Shown: positions 48,573 to 59,061 of the stretch, one piece after another
Numbering within the stretch: the first letter of the stretch is position 1
Layout: each line of letters opens with the position of its first letter
From: Diphasiastrum complanatum
Taxonomy: Eukaryota > Streptophyta > Lycopodiopsida > Lycopodiales > Lycopodiaceae
NCBI GenBank assembly: GCA_029204225.1
Contig: CM055092.1
Span: 68,999,614-69,063,613, forward strand
Direction: 5' to 3'
Length of the DNA: 64,000 nucleotides
Notes under the pieces: model-generated
Seen by the model: the letters and a program-made list of their open reading frames with translations, nothing else
Databases searched by the model: none
Told to the model about the DNA's origin: nothing
Position numbers and translations under genes: made by a program

Positions 48573-51170
48573 TTTTTTTACAACTTTTCAAAAAAAAATT
48601 TAATTAAATTTTTAATCTCAATTAGTTTTTCAATAATATTAGTTTCTAACTTTTATTAGTTCTGAAACAAAATTTATTTAAAAAATATTTTGGATAGAGG
48701 TCCATCCGCCGCAGCGGATGGACCCCCCCTCTAAGATAAACTTTAATAGCTCGAATAAGCTGGGAAGAGAGGAACAGAGAGAGATAGAGAGGGGTGGGGA
48801 GGAGGGCGGACGACTTTCTCCATAATTTTTCTTTGTTTTTTCTTAAAAAAATCTTGTTTTAAAAAAAAATGTAGAACTGAAACTAATTTCGATTTTGTAT
48901 AGGGTAAACATCAGTGCATGAATGATCATATATTATTAGATGAAGGTCCATTCGCAGCGACGGATGGACCCCATTCAAAAATTTTTAATATAAAATTGTT
49001 TTTTTTAACAAGAATTTATTATTTCTCAAACAGACTTTACTTCTAAAATAAACCATTAAAAATTAATTTGTGAAAAAACAAATTTCGATTCCGGTCCATC
49101 TACTACGGCAAATGGAAAACTCCTAAAAAATTTCAAATCCGAAAAATCTCGAAAAAATCTCAAAATACTCCGAATAGCTCAAAAAATCCCGAATAAATCT
49201 GAAAACCGAGAAAACATCGAATAAATCCAGAAAATCATGAAAAGAAATTGATAATGTGGAAAACCATTTGTCGTGGCGGATGGCTGCCTCCATATTTTTT
49301 TTTAAAAAAAAAAACATCCCAAAAAGTACGAGAAAAATCACGAATAAAACCTGAATATATCTCGAAAAATCTCGAAAATCACGAGGATTCGCGAAGATTC
49401 CGAAATCCGCAAAGACTGCGAAGATCCTGTAAAGATCCCAAAAATCACGAAATCCACGAAGATCACCGAGATCAGAAAAATTCGCGAAGACCCCGAAGAT
49501 TCCGAAAACAACTTAAATATTCTAGAAGAAGCCATCCGCTGCGGCGGATCGCTTTCCAAAAATCTCCCGAAATCCTAGAAAATAAAATCTGGAAATTTTT
49601 TTTCGAAAATCAAAGAAAATCCACGAAAGAATCCCGAAAATAAAATCCGATAAAATCCGATAAAATTCTGAAGGAAGCCATCCGCCGCGGCGGATGGACC
49701 CCCCCTAAAGAAGTTTCAATATCCAATTTCTTTTATTATTTCCATCTGCCATGGCGGATGGAGAGGGCCAACAGAAATTTTAAAATCCCACTAAAAAAAT
49801 ATTCAAGACCCCCTACTTATGCACCCTTTAGTCACTTTTCAATATTTTTTTACAACTTTTCAAAAAAAAATTTAATTAAATTTTTAACCTCAATTAGTTT
49901 TTCAACAATATTAGTTTCTAATTTTTATTAGTTCTGAAACAAAATTTATTTAAAAAATATTTTGGATAGAGGTCCATCCGCCGCAGCGGATGGACCCCCC
50001 TCTTAGATAAACTTTGATAGCTCGAATAAGCTGGGAAGAGAGGAACAGAGAGAGATAGAGAGGGGTGGGGAGGAGGGCGGATGACTTTCTCCATAATTTT
50101 TCTTTGTTTCTTCTTAAAAGAGTCTTGTTTTAAAAAAAAAATGTAGAACTGAAACTAATTTTGATTTTGTATAGGGTAAACATCAGTGCGTGAATGATCA
50201 TATATTATTTCTAAGAAAAATCTTTTAAAAAAAATGCATAACAAAAACAATTAGATGAAGGTCCATTCGCAGCGACGGATGGACCCCATTCAAAAAATTT
50301 TAATATAAAATTGTTTTTTTAATCAAGAATTTATTATTTCTCAAACAGACTTTACTTCTAAAATAAACCATTAAAAATTAATTTGTGAAAAAACAAATTT
50401 CGATTCCGGTCCATCTACTACGGCAAATGGACAACTCCTAAAAAATTTCAAATTCGAAAAATCCCGAAAAAATTCAGAAAAAATCTCAAAATACTCCGAA
50501 TAGCTCAAAAAATCCCGAATAAATCCGAAAACCGAGAAAACATCGAATAAGTCCAGAAAATCACGAAAAGAAACTGATAATGTGGAAAACCATTTGTCGT
50601 GGCGGATGGCTGCCTCCATATTTTTTTTTTAGAAAAAAGAACATCCCAAAAAGTACGAGAAAAATCGCGAATAAAACCCGAATATATCTCGAAAAATCTC
50701 GAAAATCACGAGGATTCGCGAAGATTCTGAAATCCGCAAAGACTGCGAAGATCCCGTAAAGATCCCAAAAATCACGAAATCCACAAAGATCACCAAGATC
50801 AGAAAAATTCGCGAAGACCCCAAAGATACCGAAAACAACTTAAATATTCTAGAAGAAGCCATCCGCTGCGGCGGATCGCTTTCCAAAAATCTCCCGAAAT
50901 CCTAGAAAATAAAATCTGGAAAAAAAATTTCGAAAATCAAAGAAAATCCACGAAAGAATCCCGAAAATAAAATCCGATAAATCCGATAAAATTCTGAAGG
51001 AAGCCATCCGCCGCGGCGGATGGACCCCCCCTAAAAAAGTTTCAATATCCAATTTCTTTTATTATTTCCATCTGCCATGGCGGATGGAGAGGGCCAACAG
51101 AAATTTTAAAATCCCACTAAAAAAATATTCAAGACCCCCTACTTATGCACCCTTTAGTCACTTTCCAATA
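48573..51170 (+). repeat. Tandem duplication of a 1.3-kb satellite unit
   Basis: Unit 1 (about 48573-49847) and unit 2 (about 49848-51170) share the same order of seven palindrome variants, and flanking text such as ACTTATGCACCCTTTAGTCA at both ends. The offset is 1272 bp at the left and 1326 bp at the right, because unit 1 lacks about 40-50 bases near 48936. Sequence identity looks very high, so the duplication is recent. Confidence 0.92.
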
Positions 51171-51179
51171 TTGATTATG

Positions 51180-52250
51180 GGATAATTGGTATTTTAGGTG
51201 TCAGCAACGTGTACATTTATTATTTTGAACTAAATTTCTTTTTTGTGACTTTTAAATGAAAACCCATTTAAAAAATAGATTGGCCACAATTGTCGAGAAA
51301 AGCACTATGTTAAGCTTCTATATATAGCTTTAAAAAGTTCCATGCTAACTAAATGCTTATGGGATAAATTTCTGAACTTAATGGCCACTCCTCATTCCTC
51401 TTTATAACTATATTGCCAAAACCTTGAAACAATATATTGCCAAAACTAAAAACAAACTATATTGTCGAAAAAACTAAAAACAAACTAAAACTAAAAAAAA
51501 AAAACATAATAAAAAGAAAATTACAGAAAATTCAAATTTAAAAATAAATAATGAAAATTAAAAAATGAATAACAAAATTCAAAATATATATATATATATA
51601 TAAAACAAATCTATAATAAAAGTCATAAAACTATAAAACAAATGTAAATATTAAAAACTAAATATAACAAATATAAAACAACTATACATATTGTTATTTT
51701 TTTTAATAAAAAATCAAACAAATTTTGAAATAAATTTAAATATAAATATTAAAGTCAAAAAACAAACTAAAAAATCTAAAAATGAATAATAAAAAGTCAA
51801 AAAACTATAACACGAATCTGGAAATTCAAAAATGCATAATAAAAAAGTAAGAAAATATACAATAAATCTTAAAATTGAAGAAAAAAACAAACTATAAAAT
51901 AAATCTAAATATATATAGAGAAGCTAAGAAATTAAACTAAAAAATCTTAAAATAAAATAAAACCAATCTAGAAATTGCAAAATGAATATTAAAAAGTGAA
52001 AAAAACTATATAATAAATCTATTTACTCCTCATCCTTTCATTTATTCTACATTATTAAAGATAAAAAAGAAGTAAAAAACATAAATATATTGTCAAATCC
52101 TTGAAAATACAAAAATCCCGAAAAGACAACCGTAAAATTAAAAAAACAAAACATAATATAAATTAAAATTAAAACTTAAAAACAAAACAAACTCAAAATT
52201 AAAATTAAATAATAAAAATTTTAAAAGCCTATAATTTAAATCAAAAAATT
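51180..52250. repeat. A-rich low-complexity DNA
   Basis: The stretch is dominated by AAACTAAAAACAAA and AATAAATCTAAA motifs with a (TA)n run at 51587-51602. There is no coding capacity. It joins the palindrome array to the telomere-like minisatellite. Confidence 0.7.
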
Positions 52251-52253
52251 AAC

Positions 52254-52607
52254 CGAAGGCCAAGGGCGATGGGTGAAGGACCAAGGGCTGATGACTAAGG
52301 GCCTTAGGGCTAGGACTAAGGGTTACGGGGTAAGGACCACCGCCAATGACCAAGGACCAAGAGCCATCAGCCAAGGGATAAGGGCTAGGGCCAAGGGCCT
52401 AGCCAAGGGCCAGGGGCTAGGGCCGAGGGCCGAGGGTTAAGGTTAAGGGCAAGGTTTAAGGGCCAAGGGCTAAGGTTAAGAGCCAAGGGATAAGGGCCTA
52501 GTGCTAATGCTGATGCTCAAGGGTAAGGGCTAATGCACGAGGGCTAAGGGCTAAGCTCCAAGGGCCAAGGGTTAAGGGCCACCGACTAAAGGACAAGATC
52601 TAAGGGC
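52254..52607 (+). repeat. Telomere-like degenerate minisatellite
   Basis: About 350 bp of short units resembling AAGGGCC, AAGGGCTA and AAGGGTT give a G-rich plus strand with few interruptions. The units resemble but are not the canonical plant telomere repeat TTTAGGG. The edges are sharp against A-rich DNA on the left and T-rich DNA on the right. Confidence 0.75.
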
Positions 52608-52774
52608 TATTGTTTCATAATTTTGTTACAGTTTTATAATAATTTTGTTAATTTTACTTTCAATAGCTATTTGGCACTATTTATTACAGTTTCATAGTAT
52701 TGCTAATTATATTTTCAATAGCATTGCAAATCCTAACGTAAAGTGTACCTATATTATTTTTTCAGGGTCACTAC

Positions 52775-53363
52775 ATGGACTGCTCAAGAAAAGATGTAAC
52801 TCTAGTTGTTTTATTTTTTCAGAAAGAGACGGTTGCATTTGGAAATGTCTTAACTGCTGAATCAAACGGAACATGTTTTTTCAGAGAAGTTAGTACGAAT
52901 AAAAGTGTCGTCCTAATTTCAAAAGTGTTTAAAATGGATTGTCCCTTGCCATACCCTCACGGTGAATTTGATCACCTAGGAGAAGTTCACAACTATATTT
53001 CCATTGATCCCATTGCAAAAAAAATTTTGTAAAATAATGCAGATATTATTGACGTGAATGAACTCATTCTTGCCAACTGTCCATTATACAACTTTGATGA
53101 CGTTGTTGATTGTATGGATTTTCAAGGGGTAGTAGTTTGCACTGCTAAATTCAAAGGCTAGTTATCGTGAAGTTGACTTCAATTACAACAAAAGAAAATA
53201 TTGCGAATGCCATGGCAGCTGACGGAGACCCTTTCTACAAACAAAACCAAACAATGATTTGGTGTTTGTCAAAACTATCTTTGCAGTCTAAAAAGAGAAA
53301 ACATGTATCATTTACTGAACCATTAAGTGAGTGCTTTACATATTATTCTAATGGTTCAAAATG
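52775..53363 (+). pseudogene. Unknown plus-strand coding segments, 5' part of the DUF7869-region gene
   Basis: The first segment (52775-53032) contains ETVAFGNVLTAES, VVLISKVFKMDCPLPYPHGE and VHNYISIDP. It loosely resembles a C-terminal domain found beside plant CACTA-type transposases (VA.G.....V..V......LP......I...I.WP), but that is weak. After a stop the same region continues (DVNELILANCPLYNFDD near 53055-53100; ITTKENIANAMAADGDPFYK, 53170-53240). A basic segment (SKKRKHVSF) ends at 53363. These look like exons or a decayed N-terminus of the gene that continues at 53379. Confidence 0.4.
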
Positions 53364-53378
53364 AAACAACATCAATAA

Positions 53379-53849
53379 ATGTTGGCCCGCCAGCCTAGTG
53401 ATTTAAAAAGGGGTAGCATCCAAAAAACGTCGATAAGATCAATATATAATTCAAATTATGTAAGTGGCGTAGAAGATATCGAAAACAGATCCGTCGACTG
53501 CAATCCAACAAGATCATTGACAAGTAACTATAACTCGGGTAGCTTGACAAGAATCGAAGATATTTCTCATAGTCTTAACATGTCAAGATCAATGTATAAC
53601 TCAGATATCTTAACGGATGTTGAGGATGTGGTTACTTGTAATACATCTGCATCAACATACAACTCGGATATTCTTACAAGTGTGGAGGATGTTGGAGAGG
53701 CTGTTGATAACAACAAAAATAAAAGACATCATTTTCAAATCAGCATTCAAACAAAACGTACACCGAATTTATCAAATTGGCAAGTGTTTCAAAATTCGAT
53801 TTTGATGAACATGATTACACAAGCAATATATTACATGATGCTAGTATGA
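53379..53849 (+). pseudogene. Protein segment with YNS..L..VED repeats
   Basis: Four imperfect repeats of about 21-28 residues occur within 90 residues: SIYNSNYVSGVEDI, SNYNSGSLTRIEDI, SMYNSDILTDVEDV and STYNSDILTSVEDV (YNS at residues 23, 51, 73 and 94). Spacers are Ser/Thr/Asn-rich. The last residues leave the frame that continues at 53777, so a frameshift or splice lies at about 53777-53800. I do not recognise the repeat. It could be a linear protein-binding module. Confidence 0.5.
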
Positions 53850-55063
53850 CAAACGATCCTACAAGATCAAGATGGTCACAACCAGATGAAATTTTTGAAG
53901 ATCTACAAAGAGAGCCTCAAGTATGTCCAACATCCTTTGGAACTCCTCAGAGTTTTAAAAGAAAGCATGTGCTTGTTTATGTTGCACCAAAAAAAGTAGA
54001 ATATGTTTTATCGTCAGAAAACATAAGGGAAACATTGATGCAACCATGTTGTAGTAAGTTGTGCATTCGACAAATCACCTACAAAAAATGTGAAGACTTG
54101 CGACTAGGTGTGTGGAGAAAATGAGGAGCTGACAAGCATAATCAGTTATTGCAGATGTTCAAATGTTTTTTTCATAGACGAGAAATGTTTGATATTTTGA
54201 AAGAATCCAAATTGCGCTTCAAACCTACATTGGATGGTAAAGCTGTATGCATAAAAGCATATTAAAATTTGTTGGTAATCTCCCTTGGAATGTTTTGGCA
54301 AATAATTGCGGAGGCACGTTATTCCATTGTGTACAAGTTTCATGGAAACACCGACCCATTCAAGCAACGTGGACACTATTCAAAAGGGCTAGCCCTAATA
54401 CATGGGTTTTTGAAAAAGCACGCGTTGCCTCAACCACATCTTCAACATAAATCAAAAGATGGCGTTGTTATTTGTGAACATCATCTCCCACTCGGCATGC
54501 ATAAACGTGATGTCTTCAAAACTATAAACACGCATCTTAAAGATACGTGTATTCCTGAAGTGTCAAGATCCACACTATACAAGATGTGGAAACAAGAGTT
54601 TGGACATGTCAAGACTCCAACAAGACAAAAAATGCACAAATGCAAAACATGTGACGACCTTGAAATTGCAATAGAGACAACTCTCGACACTAGGATGCGT
54701 GATCACTATATTGTATTGAGTGGTCGTCATCTACATCATTTGTTCGATTCTAGAAAATTGTATGCATATTGGAAAGAAGAGTCAAGATCCCATCCTGAGC
54801 AGTCTTTGTGTCTTATCATTGATGGAATGGATCAAAATACAACAACATTACCCCGTTTCAATAAGACTCCTCCCATATTAGAGAGGAACCAATTTTTGAA
54901 AACACATGTTTGTGGGATATTGGTTCATGGATTCAAGTTGCTCTGTGATGTTTGGATTGATACCTTACATGTGCATGATAGCAATCAAGTTGTCACATCA
55001 ATAATGTGAGCAACAAGAAAGGTACAAGCATCACGTGGTAACTTACCTCCGATCTTAGGGTGT
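53777..55063 (+). pseudogene. DUF7869-like protein, interrupted
   Basis: One frame carries the whole region, with a TGA at 54122-54124, a TAA at 54263-54265 and a TGA near 55007. It then reads on as RGNLPPIL to about 55063. Conserved-looking blocks: YKFHGNTDPFKQRGHYSKGL, VSRSTLYKMWKQEF, two CxxC-type Cys (HKCKTCDDL), YIVLSGRHLHHLFDSRKLYA, LCLIIDGMDQN and FLKTHVCGILVHG. The order zinc-like CxxC, long helix, then IIDGMDQ matches my memory of DUF7869 proteins, an uncharacterised, probably transposon-linked family. The Asp in IIDGMD sits where an RNase H-fold catalytic Asp would lie, which is inference. The C-terminal third is missing. The stops may lie in introns or mark decay. Confidence 0.55.
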
Positions 55064-56636
55064 GGGCATGTCACCCTATTATAAGTAAATCATATTCTAT
55101 GGCATGTGTATTGTAAGACCATGAGGAATCATGACGTAGAAAGTTTAATGGCTTTTCGAAATTCTAAAGGTTGAAAATAGTTTCTAATTCTCAACCTTTA
55201 GAATATTGAAATAGTAAATCACTAGTCTTAAAGGTTAAACTTCTAAAATTTGTCTAGAATTGCACCAAAGTTGTGCATCTTTTGTAATTGTCTCTTGACT
55301 AATGTAGGGCTTGGCCCAAGACCATTAATTATAAATATGAACCACTTTTAGTGACAAGTCACACATTGTGATTAAATTTCTATAAGAGTTCTTATAATAC
55401 AGCTTGTTCAAAGTAGGATATGATTCAATGATGTTTATGTTTCTTTTAAATATTAAATTATGTTTATGTTTCTTTTGAAATTCTATATCAATGTTTATGT
55501 TTAAAAGTTGTCTATGTTATTCGGATCGACACTGATTTTGGACATGATTATATTTGATTTCCCAAAAACATCCACCATAACCCCCTTGATCTAACAATTG
55601 GAATGATCTACAATTATATTAGGTGCTCATAGCTATTGGACAAAAGCATCAATAAATTCTAGAAACTAAATTGTGACTTGTTGATCAAATTTGTCTTGTT
55701 TGGCTTATAGTTGTATTGAAATGAGATTTGAACTTGAGAAAATCTCACTTCAAGAATTAGTAAGTTTTTACTATTTTTCTTATCTGGCTCTTTTGGTACC
55801 ATATGTAGAAAATAGTTCTAAATAAATGAAAAAGTCCAAAATTAATTGAGACAGTGTTAGGTGTATTCATTCTATTCTACTTGCCTATGGTTCTTTTTCT
55901 TTGATTGATGATATATCTTGCTTAGTTGAGATTTGCCTATCTCAAAGATTAAGTAAGACTATTTTAGTTTTGAATGAAGACTTTAATTTGAAATTGATTC
56001 TTTTCATTGATGACTTGATTATGTTTCCAAAACATCTAGATCATCATTTAAATATGCTCTTAAATTGAGTAAGAGCAAGAATGAGTTTAGTACTCATAGT
56101 TTGAAAAAAGGATTTTTTTGACGTTTTGAGGCATATTGTGAATTTCTTTTGAGAGTAAGTGAAACATCCAATGAGGACACTTACATCTTTAAGAAAGTAT
56201 TTAGCCTCAATTTGATCAAGTTTGAGTATTGTTTCAAGACTAGATCCATTTTGGATAGCGTTCATAGAGTTTGGACTAATAAAGCTAGTGTGCTTAATCT
56301 TGAATATTGCTCATGGTATAATCTTGATCTATATGATCTTTGTGAACATGATGAGGCATGGAGGCCTCGGATTTTTCAAATTCTTATGCAGCCATCTTCA
56401 TGCATGTGTAGTTTCCAAGTCCAAGATCAAGATCAAGCATGGAGGAGGCATATCGACATAGTGGTAGATTGGTGGAATATTTTTCAAAGGCATTTGGAAA
56501 AGAAATCTATCAAAGAGATCTTATTGTGGATTTGGTAAGCATGCTGCTATGATGGATTCTTTGGATCTTCACTTCAAATAGAAAACAAAGAATCCACACA
56601 CAAAGGATCTTCATCAACATCAGATAGATATATTTT
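55064..56636 (+). other. Copia A 3' internal region, no RT recognised
   Basis: AT-rich DNA leads to a polypurine tract, so the right part belongs to copia A. A 14-bp perfect hairpin (ATTCTAAAGGTTGA / TCAACCTTTAGAAT) lies at about 55162-55204. The frame at 56149-56538 (FEYCFKTRSILDSVHRVWTN, DLYDLCEHDEAWRP) is open for 129 codons but matches no pol domain I know. RT and RNase H are absent, as in the copia E copies. Confidence 0.45.
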
Positions 56637-56645
56637 AAGGAGGAG
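56637..56645 (+). other. Polypurine tract of copia A
   Basis: AAGGAGGAG directly precedes the LTR start TGTGAAGAATTG, the standard arrangement at the 3' end of an LTR element. Confidence 0.8.
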
Positions 56646-56831
56646 TGTGAAGAATTGTAAAACATATCCATCTTATGTATGTTGATTTTGGGGGTTCTAC
56701 CCATGTTAATTGATTGTACATATCTAAGGTGTGTGAATTGAGCACATATCCTTGTAGAATAGGACGAGTTTGAGTTAGGTAGATCAAGTTCCAATGACAT
56801 GCATAAATTCTAGTTGGTCTATGTTCACAAT
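56646..56831 (+). repeat. Copia A 3' LTR, truncated
   Basis: This matches the start of the 5' LTR (39393 onward): GTAAAACATAT, ATGTTGATTTTGGGGGTTCT and ATTGAGCACATATCCTTGTA. After about 180 bases it has a deletion and then ends at ACAAT, where copia B LTR sequence resumes. About 800 bases of LTR are missing. Confidence 0.88.
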
Positions 56832-57389
56832 CAATCTGAAGAAAGAATCAATGCATGAAAGCATCTATAGTGTTTGTCTCTCTATAAATCACTATGATTG
56901 ATCCACTTGCTTAATTAGATTGCAATGCTCATCTATATATGGTTTACATTTGTGCATACGAGTGTACAATGAAGATGGCTGGAGCTGTTGTGCTGTTTGG
57001 AGGAGATCGTCGCTGCTGCTGTCATTGTCCAAGTCATTGCACAATATAACAAGTGGGCGTGAGAAGGCTTCGACTATTCGGAGTCGAGCGAGTCGTTGTA
57101 GTGGCCTTGGAGTAGTCGATAAGTCAATATGTCAAACAAGTCGGGTTTTCCCGATATGTCGGTTGAGTTGACAAGTCAGGACCTCCCGATAAGTCGGACA
57201 AGTCGACTAGTCAAGAGAGTCGATAAGTCAATCTTCCCCGATATGTCGGCCAAGTCGGACTTCCATTCTCTAGCATGTCTTCAGTAATAGAATATTTCTG
57301 CAGACTATGTGACAATGCATGTAAAACTGCAGCAATATGAATGGAACTAGATTAACATGAGATTTAGGAGAGTAAAGGAGATAAATCCA
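56827..57389 (-). repeat. Copia B left (3') LTR, inner fragment
   Basis: This is homologous to 61450-62012 of the right-hand copia B LTR (AATCAATCTGAAGAAAGAAT, AGTGGGCGTGAGAAGGCTTC, CGATATGTCGGCCAAGTCGG). It ends AAATCCA at 57389. Beside it, the minus strand has the purine tract TTAAGAGAGAGAGT (57390-57403), making this the 3' LTR. Confidence 0.88.
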
Positions 57390-57412
57390 ACTCTCTCTCT
57401 TAATTTGGATCC

Positions 57413-58638
57413 GTGGATGTCTTGATCTTCAGACTAAGCAATGCACAAAACGTTTTGTGTGCATTAATGCTCAATCCCTTGGTAAACACATTTGCAATCA
57501 AGTCTTTGGTCCCCACAATACGTTAAGCTTACCTCTCTATTGAGAACCTTTTTCTTGACATAGTGATATCGAATCTTGATGTGATTACTCCTAGAGTGAA
57601 ATCTAGGATTGGCCGATAAGGCAATGGCACTCTGATTCAGACTAATATCGGGTGTACTGATTCAGACTAATATCTGACAATAAATTTCTCAATCAGAATT
57701 CTTCTTTAATAGCTTGAGAAGCAGCAATGTACTCTGTTTTTGTAGAGGAAAGAGCAGTAGATGTTTTCTTATGGGTGTTCAAAGAGATAGGACTGCCGTT
57801 GAGGAAGAATGTAAATCCAGATGTGGATTTACAAATATCTACATCTCCTCCCCAGCTTGCATCGGAATATCCACTGAGCCAATGGAGATTGTTGTTGTCG
57901 ATTACCCCATAGCAGATGCACTGGTCCATAGTTGCTCAAATATATTTCATGACTCTTATAATGCCTTTTAATGGGTGATGCTAGGATTAGCCATGAATTG
58001 GCTTAGTGAGATGACTGCAAAAGTGATATCAGGTCTTGTGCAGAACATTGCATACATGAGGGATCCAAGTATCGATTGATATGGATACTCTCGCATATGC
58101 TCCTCTTCCTGCTTGGTGTGAGAACATTGGTCATTCAACAATCGTAGGCCTGCATCCATCGGTGAGTGAGCTAATTTACAATCGATCAGATTATATCTGA
58201 TAAGAGTATTGTGAAGATACCTTTGTCCAGTGATATAAGTCGTCTCGCTTTGTCTTTGTGGATTTGAATACCTAGATAGTAGTGAGCTTCGCCTAGATCG
58301 GTCACGTCAAATTTGGAAGACAACATCTACGCCTGATCGGTATTGTTTTTGAAAAACAATGTATCGTCGACATACAAGGTGATGATAATGAAAGAATGCT
58401 GCACTGACTTGATATAAACATTGGAATCGACAGTGCTTGGTTGAAAATCGTGTTGGATGAGGAATGTGTTAATCCTCTAAAACCAAGCTCTTGTTGATTA
58501 CTTCAAGCCATAAAGTGCTTTATGGAGTTTACATACATGATGTTTCATACCTTCGAGAACGTATGCTTCAGGCTATAGCATATAGATGTCATCTTTGATG
58601 ACTCCGTTCAGATAGGTTGTCTGTACATCAAGTATATC
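57413..58638 (-). pseudogene. Copia B reverse transcriptase and RNase H
   Basis: Read leftwards: RT YLNGVI.DDIYML, then a stop, PEAYVLEG and CKLHKALYGLK (58500-58630); the catalytic block YVDDTLFFKN at about 58345-58380; DLGEAHYYLGIQI; YQSILGSLMYA; RNase H LSGYSDASWGGDVD with TSTALSSTKTEYIAASQAI. The end of the polyprotein is recognisable at about 57413-57600 (HIKIRYHYVKKKVLNREVSL). Several stops and frame changes exist. The motif order is normal. Confidence 0.87.
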
Positions 58639-59061
58639 CAATCAGGTAGAGTTTGATCAAGATCCATTGAAATTCCCCTTAGGCCTTGTATTCCAGATCC
58701 CACACTCCCCCGATGTTCGGCCCGATCTGCTCGCAATCCATAACACGCAACCCATGGTGGCCCTGTTTCGTCTGTGTGGTCGCTATGACCCATCATCAAA
58801 TCCAGGATGTTGATGAAGACAAGAAGGGCAAGCAACTCGAACAAGCTCAATGATGTCCCTATCTATCATCTGTATCCTCCTTCCAAAAAAAGAAAAATCT
58901 ATTTGATGAAAAGAAAAAGCACAGAAAAAGAAGTCCCACAGAAAGAATCGAAGGACTCATTTTTATTTTCTTGTTTTTCATCGTTTGTTTCGTTTTCTCT
59001 TTCTTATTTTCCTATCCATTTGTATATACACTTTCTATGTTTCCCCTCCTTCTATAGCTAA
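58639..59061. other. Non-copia insert between integrase and RT of copia B
   Basis: About 420 bases replace the integrase C-terminus and the start of RT. The left half is GC-rich (58680-58800). The right half is pyrimidine-rich, with an 84-codon plus-strand frame starting at 58807 that has no known motif. No terminal repeats were found. It could be a filler insertion or a captured fragment. Confidence 0.45.

Larger units (their letters stand above)
45637..51088. repeat. Satellite-like array of a CpG-rich 20-bp palindrome
   Basis: CCATCCGCCGCGGCGGATGG is a perfect palindrome and occurs intact at 49678-49697 and 51004-51023. About 19 variants lie at 45637, 45757, 46154, 46554, 46995, 47400, 47555, 48702, 48948, 49096, 49263, 49532, 49742, 49974, 50262, 50411, 50590, 50858 and 51069. 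Most differences are C-to-T or G-to-A changes at CpG. Symmetry often extends outward as GAAG...CTTC or GGT...ACC. The DNA between is AT-rich or made of GATCCCGAAAA-type repeats. No copy was noticed elsewhere in the window. Confidence 0.88.
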
